DNA of 26,814 nt, from positions 1 through 26,814 of IMG/VR virus record IMGVR_UViG_3300042291_000991; one strand, given 5' to 3'. This document shows, piece by piece, positions 23,458-26,814 of the stretch (position 1 is the stretch's first letter; each line of letters opens with the position of its first letter). This stretch comes from a virus. The position numbers and the translations under genes are program-made. The notes under the pieces were generated by a model that made no database searches, was not told where the DNA came from, and saw only the letters and a program-made list of their open reading frames with translations.

Positions 23458-24188
23458 GGATTCCGCTTAAACAGGAAAAACAATCTGTCTTGATCCTGTT
23501 TAAGTGTTTCGAGAGTCAAGTTGTACTTCTTGGCCAACTCATACGCAACATCAAAGGACCATGGAAATATATCAACCCATGGTCCATTTTTGTGACTGTG
23601 TCCAGGATTGCAACGCATCCACAAATGCCCGTTGGGAGCCAGCAGGTTAACAGTGGCAGCAAATCGTATTTCGATATCCTCCCTGCTGTTAAAGTTAATT
23701 GATCCTAATGCAATAACATGATCATAACTGGCTGGCTCTACATGATAATCCAAAATATCCACTTGGAAATCAGCACAGTTGTTGTAAGGATCAATACCTA
23801 TTAGATTAGGAATACGCCCTTTAAATGGGTTGTATCCGCAACCCACATCCAACACTCGTTTTGGATTAGCACGGCAGATTTCTTCTGCAATACGGTATCC
23901 TGTCCATTGATATTGTTCAGTTCTGGGTTTCCAAATCTCACCAAAGAACCACAACAAATAACGTACATCGGTACGCTCTACCAAATCCGCAACAGTGCCT
24001 TCTATTTCCACAGGTACATTAAATGTAGAACTTAGTTCTTGCTGAAACTTTAGTTTACGTGCCGGAGTCCAGGGTAAATCTCTTAAATCCGTATCAGCAC
24101 CGAACGCTGTACGAATTTCTTTATATTTTGGTAAATGAAAGGTATCTTGCATTTTTTCTAAGATATGATTAAAAATTTTGTTATTCAT
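23454..24188 (-). CDS. Class I SAM-dependent methyltransferase, minus strand
   Basis: I use the ATG at 24188 (MNNKIFNHILEKMQD, 244 residues); an in-frame ATG 42 bases upstream is less likely. Motif I is VLDVGCGYNPF, followed by LIGIDPYNNCADFQVDILDY (acidic end of strand 2 and the D motif) and HVIALGSINF (motif IV/post). This is a small-molecule or protein methyltransferase; the substrate is not clear. It is convergent with the Sm-like gene (TTAA overlap) and divergent from the TctC operon, with a 105-base gap between the two starts. An 11-bp inverted repeat lies within its last codons. Confidence 0.8.
   Translation of the reverse strand: MNNKIFNHILEKMQDTFHLPKYKEIRTAFGADTDLRDLPWTPARKLKFQQELSSTFNVPVEIEGTVADLVERTDVRYLLWFFGEIWKPRTEQYQWTGYRIAEEICRANPKRVLDVGCGYNPFKGRIPNLIGIDPYNNCADFQVDILDYHVEPASYDHVIALGSINFNSREDIEIRFAATVNLLAPNGHLWMRCNPGHSHKNGPWVDIFPWSFDVAYELAKKYNLTLETLKQDQDRLFFLFKRNP
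23466..23504 (+). repeat. 11-bp perfect inverted repeat at the convergent gene junction
   Basis: CTTAAACAGGA (23466-23476) and TCCTGTTTAAG (23494-23504) flank a 17-base loop, within the end of the methyltransferase gene and just after the Sm-like stop. No T-run follows on either strand, so it is not a classical terminator, but the hairpin could stop or protect transcripts from both sides. Confidence 0.6.
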
Positions 24189-24214
24189 AAGTTTTTTTGT
24201 CAAAAAGGTAAATA

Positions 24215-24243
24215 AAAGTACAAACTGCAAAAAAATTTGCCAA
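24215..24243 (-). promoter_or_regulatory. Weak candidate promoter for the methyltransferase
   Basis: On the minus strand TTGGCA (24243-24238), 17 bases, TACTTT (24220-24215). The -35 overlaps the -35 of the divergent TctC promoter, so the two could interfere. The -10 is poor. Confidence 0.35.
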
Positions 24244-24265
24244 TTTGTGTAATATCAACTATATA
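24237..24265 (+). promoter_or_regulatory. Candidate sigma70-type promoter for the TctC operon
   Basis: TTGCCA (24237-24242), 17-base spacer, TATATA (24260-24265). The start would be near 24272, followed by AAGGA (24282-24286) and the ATG at 24294. Confidence 0.6.
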
Positions 24266-24293
24266 TATCATTAATCTCGCAAAGGAAATAATA

Positions 24294-25283
24294 ATGAAAC
24301 GTTTTATCACCGCAATTGTGTTGGCTGCAATGGCCACTGCTGCCGTCCCTGCACAAGCATGGGAGCCAACAAAACCAGTCACTGTAATAGTAGGAAACAC
24401 TCCGGGTGCTGGTAACGAAATTGCATTTAGAAAACTAGCAGAAATTGTACAACGTACAAATCCCAAGTTTATATTTGTTGTGCAGAACATTCCAGGTGCA
24501 GACAGTGTGGTTGCACAAAACAGATTCTTAGATGCAGCCCCAGATGGATACACTGTCAATTTACCCAGTCACATGAGTACCTATGTCACCAATGACATAT
24601 GGCAAAAAGACATTAAAAAATTCAACTATGATTCTTTTACAGATGTGCTGACTATGGGTAAAAGTCCCTTGGTATTGGTTGCTAGTCCAAAAAGCATGAT
24701 CAATACTCCGGAAGACTTTATAACATTGATTGCTAAAACTAATAAACCAGTTAATATAGCAACAGGTGGTGGAGCCCACAGAACTGCATTTGAATACCTG
24801 ATGTTCCGCGGACAAGGTAACAAGGATCTTGTGAAACCCATTAGATTCAATGGTCCTATGCCAGCTGTTACTAGTGTGGCCACATTTGATCTCAAAGGTG
24901 GTACAGAATTTGGAATCATGCCTATTGCTGTAGCTAAACCCTTGATCGACGCTGGCAAAGTAAAGGCCATTGGATTTACTGGCACAAGAAAAATGGAACA
25001 ATATCCCAAGGTACCTCTGTTGAACACTGTTGCCCCAGGCATCAATGTATACGCAGCTTGGTCACTGCAATTGCCCCCAAAAACTCCTGCAGATATTGTC
25101 AAATGGTATCAACAAGAATTTTCTAAAGCAGTGTTATCTAAAGAATACACAGAATGGGCCAACAATCAGGTTGTGTTTATTGAGGAAGCAGAACTTGTAC
25201 CTGCAGGCCTACGTCAACACATGAATGATCTTAGGTCTACATTTTTGCCAGTACTCCAGACAATTGATTTAAGTAAAGAATGA
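24294..25283 (+). CDS. TctC/Bug-type periplasmic solute-binding protein of a tripartite tricarboxylate-type transporter
   Basis: The 329-residue protein, from the ATG at 24294 with AAGGA ahead, begins with a Sec signal peptide (MKRFITAIVLAAMATAAVPAQA, cleaved before WEP). The mature part has the family blocks KPVTVIVGNTPGAGNE, IPGADSVVAQNRFLDAAPDGYTV and the later TGGGAHRTAFEYL ligand-binding loop. Such proteins bind organic acids such as citrate, or amino-acid-like ligands, in the periplasm and pass them to TctA and TctB, which are absent here; it must use host membrane partners or act by sequestering a ligand. The family is abundant in betaproteobacteria, so it is probably captured from the host. 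It leads a coupled operon (ATGA overlap with the next gene). It is not a usual phage gene. Confidence 0.9.
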   Translation: MKRFITAIVLAAMATAAVPAQAWEPTKPVTVIVGNTPGAGNEIAFRKLAEIVQRTNPKFIFVVQNIPGADSVVAQNRFLDAAPDGYTVNLPSHMSTYVTNDIWQKDIKKFNYDSFTDVLTMGKSPLVLVASPKSMINTPEDFITLIAKTNKPVNIATGGGAHRTAFEYLMFRGQGNKDLVKPIRFNGPMPAVTSVATFDLKGGTEFGIMPIAVAKPLIDAGKVKAIGFTGTRKMEQYPKVPLLNTVAPGINVYAAWSLQLPPKTPADIVKWYQQEFSKAVLSKEYTEWANNQVVFIEEAELVPAGLRQHMNDLRSTFLPVLQTIDLSKE

Positions 25284-25894
25284 AATATATTTTTATGGCA
25301 GGTGCACCAGGATCCAAGTGGTCCAGTGTGAGCAAAAACATTTACTTTAGTCCTAGCATTGATCGTAGTGATGCTAGTCCTAAACGTGAGTACTGGCACG
25401 ATGCGTCGGGTACTAATCAACTAATGCATATGGGTGCATACTTTGATCCTGGCATGGAGTTTGGTGATTTTTTTGATCGATTATCAGATTATAGTAAAGA
25501 AGAATGCGAAGCAGAATTTGATCGTCCGTTCTCTGGAGAAGGTGTACGTATCATCAAGAGTCATGTGTTTGCACATCATATTGACTTTTTGAAGCAGACT
25601 TGGCCTGACTGTCCTGTCATTCTTGTACATCGCAACAACGATGCTTGTCTAGGTTGGTGGGTCAAGTGCGGACATTTCGGCATTACCTATCCTACATACA
25701 ATGAATACTATCGTGATTTAAAACACATGGCTGAAATTATTGCAAACCAAAACAGAGATATATTAGCAGCGTGGCAGCAAAGCTATTTCCTGCAGAACAA
25801 TCTGGTATTGGCGCAAACCTTGCGAATTAAACCTCCGCCAGCAGAATACTATCAAGACTATAATGCCCAAGATATAGGAGTAACAGTATTATGA
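25280..25894 (+). CDS. Sulfotransferase-like P-loop protein, 204 residues
   Basis: It starts in an ATGA overlap with the TctC gene. The opening MKYIFMAGAPGSKWSSVSKN has a P-loop-like GAPGSKWSS (8-16) that fits the 5'-phosphosulfate loop. VILVHRNNDACLGWW near 115-129 fits the 3'-phosphate block with its arginine. The length is short for a sulfotransferase. Similar proteins with AGAPGSKWSS openings occur in cyanophages as uncharacterised, from memory. The acceptor is unknown. The stop overlaps the 2-oxoglutarate oxygenase start (ATGA), pointing to a joint pathway. Confidence 0.65.
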   Translation: MKYIFMAGAPGSKWSSVSKNIYFSPSIDRSDASPKREYWHDASGTNQLMHMGAYFDPGMEFGDFFDRLSDYSKEECEAEFDRPFSGEGVRIIKSHVFAHHIDFLKQTWPDCPVILVHRNNDACLGWWVKCGHFGITYPTYNEYYRDLKHMAEIIANQNRDILAAWQQSYFLQNNLVLAQTLRIKPPPAEYYQDYNAQDIGVTVL

Positions 25895-26580
25895 ACAGCA
25901 GTTGGGATAAAAGCAAGTTGATCAGTAACTATCACTTTGATAATAAAACATTTGATCCAACAGTAGACCGCGTGATTGAACTAGGCAACATTGTGCCTAA
26001 TTGGACAGAAGATTTGCCTGATATCATTGAGCGTAGTCGTCCGGCTACCTGGGCAACTCGCGGCTACAAGGGCGAAGGTATAGAAGCTCCTCCTGCAGAA
26101 TTAGCTACGGAAGAATACGATCTGGAACGTGCCGGTTATGACCGCAATACAGTTATTACGCACCTTAACTGGGCCATGCCTGATAGTTTACAACGTGTCA
26201 GTGACTTTTTTGGATTAGCTGATTGCATGAATCGCATACATATACAAATGCCAGGTGAGTTGTGGAACTTACACATAGACAAACTGTACAAATGGTGTCC
26301 GGAGAATCCAGAACGTGTGATGCGTATTATGATTCAATTAACTGATTGGCAACCTGGTCAATTTTGGGAGTACGGCACATATCACCACAACCGTTGGTCT
26401 GCTGGCGAAGTCACTACATTTGATTGGGCTAATTTGCCTCATAGTACAGCAAATGCTGGTCATCACCCCCGCGTGACATTACAGATAACTGGTGTCATTA
26501 CAGATACTACAACTCTAGCATTGGAAAAATTAGCTAATGACTCAATTATTAATATTGACCGGTCCGCAAGGGTCAGGTAA
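25891..26580 (+). CDS. Aspartyl/asparaginyl beta-hydroxylase-like 2OG-Fe(II) oxygenase
   Basis: A 229-residue protein with HxD iron ligands in LHIDKLYKW (H128, D130), and PHSTANAGHHPRVTLQITG with distal H184 and the 2-oxoglutarate-binding R194, spaced as in Asp/Asn hydroxylases. It hydroxylates a protein side chain or a small molecule. It is translationally coupled to the sulfotransferase-like gene upstream and overlaps the next gene by 44 bases. It is a second iron oxygenase in the window, unlike the one at 6390 in sequence type. No signal peptide. Confidence 0.8.
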   Translation: MNSSWDKSKLISNYHFDNKTFDPTVDRVIELGNIVPNWTEDLPDIIERSRPATWATRGYKGEGIEAPPAELATEEYDLERAGYDRNTVITHLNWAMPDSLQRVSDFFGLADCMNRIHIQMPGELWNLHIDKLYKWCPENPERVMRIMIQLTDWQPGQFWEYGTYHHNRWSAGEVTTFDWANLPHSTANAGHHPRVTLQITGVITDTTTLALEKLANDSIINIDRSARVR

Positions 26581-26814
26581 TCATTTATTCAGTAAGATAT
26601 TTGCTCAGCATCCAGATGTAAATGCCTGGACAGCCCTCAACAATGCTGTCTGGGTAGGGCACGATCAAGAGCCGTTTGCTGCCATGTGGAAAGATCCCGC
26701 ACTGGCACAAACTTACAATTGGGCATCTCACAAGTATCATGTAACCAGCATAAGTTGTCCTTATCGAGATCACGGTGTCGATGCTTGGCCCAAATACGAA
26801 AGTTTTATACAATC
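26537..26814 (+). CDS. P-loop/sulfotransferase-like protein, 3' truncated by window end
   Basis: The frame from the ATG at 26537 stays open to the window end (92 codons). It starts MTQLLILTGPQGSGNHLFSK, a phosphate-binding loop (GPQGSGNHLF) near residues 9-18 that suits a sulfotransferase-type 5' loop as well as a small kinase. The following sequence, AWTALNNAVWVGHDQEPF, is not diagnostic. It overlaps the end of the oxygenase gene by 44 bases in another frame and would be the fourth gene of the TctC operon. The family call is tentative because the second motif is beyond the edge. Confidence 0.55.
   Translation, partial: MTQLLILTGPQGSGNHLFSKIFAQHPDVNAWTALNNAVWVGHDQEPFAAMWKDPALAQTYNWASHKYHVTSISCPYRDHGVDAWPKYESFIQ

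Noticed and set aside
24626-25102. 158-codon minus-strand frame inside the TctC gene
   Set aside because: Opposite to a clear family member and without motifs; best seen as a codon-bias shadow.
24294-25283. TctC and IscU as signs of a bacterial chromosome or prophage
   Set aside because: Every flank is phage-type (gp41-like helicase, tailspike, NrdAB with phage spacing, late octamers) and no bacterial housekeeping cluster, integrase or attachment site is visible.

Overview
The window is a contiguous piece of a tailed-phage genome, most probably a T4-like myovirus related to the marine and freshwater cyanophage/pelagiphage group. The reasons are a T4 gp61-type primase followed by a gp41/DnaB-type helicase, T4-style late-promoter octamers (TATAAATA and one-mismatch forms) before virion-type genes, a pectate-lyase-fold tailspike with a tropism-determinant-like N-terminus, a class Ia ribonucleotide reductase (NrdA, NrdB) with glutaredoxin, and very tight gene packing with ATGA and TAATG overlaps. 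No gene-free stretch reaches 300 bases; the longest gap is about 118 bases, before nrdB. I saw no tRNA, rRNA, CRISPR array, integrase or transposase. A TctC/Bug-type periplasmic binding protein and an IscU of proteobacterial type suggest a proteobacterial, perhaps betaproteobacterial, host; that is inference.

Layout. (1) 1-1901: end of the primase gene and the helicase gene. (2) 1907-3570: an AT-rich pair, a radical SAM enzyme coupled to a short-chain-dehydrogenase-like protein. (3) 3621-9944: mostly late or virion-type genes of unknown role, including a 633-residue protein that appears to join a pol-beta-type nucleotidyltransferase to a ligase-like KxDG domain, a 155-residue putative virion protein in its own promoter/terminator unit, and a 2-oxoglutarate oxygenase. 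(4) 9941-15389: an accessory block with an alpha/beta hydrolase, a secreted Gly/Tyr-rich protein, IscU, an SGNH hydrolase, a sulfotransferase-like gene on the minus strand, an APS-kinase-like/nucleotidyltransferase fusion, IscA and a PD-(D/E)XK nuclease. (5) 15416-17431: tailspike and a follower gene. (6) 17439-23457: NrdA, a class II aldolase, three small phage proteins, NrdB, glutaredoxin and an Sm-like small protein. (7) 23454-26814: a minus-strand methyltransferase, then a coupled operon of a TctC-type binding protein, a sulfotransferase-like protein, a second 2-oxoglutarate oxygenase and a truncated P-loop gene.

Regulation splits visibly in two. Host sigma70-type promoters, each with a 17-base spacer, stand before the metabolic genes (the secreted protein/iscU unit, the kinase/iscA unit, nrdB and the TctC operon). 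T4-type late octamers stand before virion-type genes. This suggests the metabolic genes are expressed early from host polymerase.

The strongest biological theme is iron. The window holds a scaffold (IscU) and a carrier (IscA) for Fe-S cluster assembly, one likely Fe-S client (the radical SAM enzyme), two Fe(II)/2-oxoglutarate oxygenases and a di-iron NrdB. A second theme is sulfur or nucleotide transfer: an APS-kinase-like fusion and three sulfotransferase-like P-loop proteins.
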